Assembly: GCA_023439045.1 (NCBI GenBank)
Contig: JAEXOY010000040.1
Location: 1 to 13,748 of the forward strand
Length of the DNA: 13,748 nucleotides
Direction of reading: 5' to 3'
From: Bacillota bacterium
GTDB lineage: Bacteria; Bacillota; Clostridia; Acetivibrionales; DSM-1351
Shown here: in pieces, positions 13,272 through 13,748 of the stretch
How positions within the stretch are numbered: the stretch's first letter is position 1
Layout of the letters: every line of letters begins with the position of its first letter
The notes under the pieces: generated by a model
The model's database searches: none
The model's input: only the letters and a program-made list of their open reading frames with translations
Told to the model about the DNA's origin: nothing
Position numbers and translations under genes: made by a program

Positions 13272-13295
13272 TTTTTTGGCAAAATGGCAAAAACT
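13272..13295. repeat. 24-bp repeat, copy 2
   Basis: Exact match to 7067-7090, in the same orientation. It lies between the 32-bp-spaced repeats and the isolated TTTTAGAGC copy at 13335. The flanks differ from copy 1, so only the 24-bp core is conserved. TGGCAAAAT appears once more at 13693-13701. Confidence 0.85.
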
Positions 13296-13551
13296 TTATT
13301 GTATTTGACTACTTGGATAACTCCCATGAGCAAGTTTTAGAGCATATATTAATCAACATATAATTTAGTGAGAGGTTTATCTCCCCCTAGCTATTATTTA
13401 TTGGGGTATAACTAAACTACAATACCTTTACGTCTAAAAAGAGGTAGGGAATAGAAACATTCTTTTGGTTGATGTGTATAGTAACAGTACTAACTTTGCT
13501 ACTTTTTTGAACAACAGTATTACATAATAGACAGACTCATAAAATAAGTTA
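13296..13551. other. non-coding stretch right of the repeats
   Basis: No supported gene. It contains the isolated TTTTAGAGCAT at 13335, a partial match to the cargo leader motif at 13364-13386, and CCCC (13383) and GGGG (13403) that pair only weakly. Confidence 0.45.
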
Positions 13552-13580
13552 TTGACATAGATAGTTTTTAGATAAATAAT
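13552..13580 (+). promoter_or_regulatory. plus-strand sigma-A-type promoter pointing out of the window
   Basis: A consensus TTGACA (13552-13557) and AATAAT (13575-13580) are 17 bp apart. No gene on the plus strand follows before the window ends, so at least 160 nt of leader or a non-coding RNA would be made. Confidence 0.6.
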
Positions 13581-13587
13581 GTAATAG

Positions 13588-13748
13588 TAAAATAATTCTA
13601 TAAATTTATTTAATTACCAATGGAGACCAACTATGAATAGTCAATAGTAAATATAAATATTTTAAAAGAATTTTAGTTGGATAAAAAGGGTATGGCAAAA
13701 TAAGCATCCTAGGACGCACTTTGAAAATTAAATATGGAAGACTGGACT
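13588..13748 (+). other. transcribed leader or non-coding RNA candidate at the right edge
   Basis: No reading frame with a ribosome binding site was found after the promoter at 13552-13580. Structural hints are CCAACT (13627-13632) with its complement AGTTGG (13675-13680), and the palindrome TCCTAGGA near 13708. The segment after 13680 is GC-richer than the AT-rich loop. It may be the 5' leader of a gene beyond the window. Confidence 0.35.

Noticed and set aside
13472..13510. 12-residue hydrophobic plus-strand peptide (MCIVTVLTLLLF), reminiscent of type I toxins
   Set aside because: There is no ribosome binding site and no antitoxin RNA or terminator pattern around it.

Overview
The window is AT-rich DNA with Clostridia-like features: strong GGAGG-type ribosome binding sites, an exported protein with S-layer homology (SLH) repeats, sigma-A-type promoters and a Tn916/phage-type tyrosine integrase. 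This suggests a low-GC Firmicute, probably of class Clostridia. No rRNA, tRNA or CRISPR array was seen. Species cannot be told from the sequence.

Layout. (1) Positions 1-1440, plus strand: a GC-richer left edge with a possible gene fragment, then a two-gene cassette (TetR-type repressor and an AAC(6')-like GNAT acetyltransferase) with its own promoter and operator-like inverted repeat. The cassette is flanked by two related palindromic ~25-bp repeats. (2) Positions 1440-1913: a non-coding junction with a terminator, a decayed reading frame made of 60-bp tandem repeats, and four iteron-like TACCAT boxes. (3) Positions 1914-12995: every gene lies on the minus strand, as expected of one mobile element. 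Reading along transcription, these are a serine recombinase (12995-12417), a five-gene operon for exported and unknown proteins (11832-8230), two unknown genes (7736-7089 and 6998-6189), a winged-helix-like protein translationally coupled to a Dam-type adenine methyltransferase (5944-4488), a small excisionase-type HTH protein and tyrosine integrase (4393-2964), and a zinc-ribbon-like unknown gene at the integrase side (2804-1914). (4) Positions 12996-13748: non-coding, with 32-bp-spaced repeats beside the recombinase and a plus-strand promoter pointing out of the window.

How the genes fit together. The integrase and excisionase-type protein would handle integration and excision, and the serine recombinase would handle resolution or inversion, probably at the repeat cluster next to it. 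The adenine methyltransferase would mark the element's DNA. The 11832-8230 operon is the cargo: an SLH surface protein, an unknown protein, an HD-domain hydrolase, a second exported protein and a 66-residue protein, ending at a clear terminator. No relaxase, conjugation machinery, phage structural gene or recognisable replication protein is present, although either unknown gene at 6189-7736 could be a replication or control protein.

The most unusual signal is a ~40-nt conserved leader repeated three times inside the cargo operon (9392-9430, 9913-9953, 10558-10598). Each copy has a NAGA-loop hairpin, then a stretch whose CUCCU sequence can pair either within that hairpin or with the ribosome binding site. 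It looks like a small translational switch shared by three genes. The copy at 10558-10598 also shows that its gene most likely starts at a TTG at 10549 and not at the upstream ATG. Other sites worth checking are a 24-bp exact repeat at 7067 and 13272, a 16-bp perfect hairpin just ahead of the integrase start, and operator-like repeats at the promoters of the excisionase-type gene and the gene at 7089.
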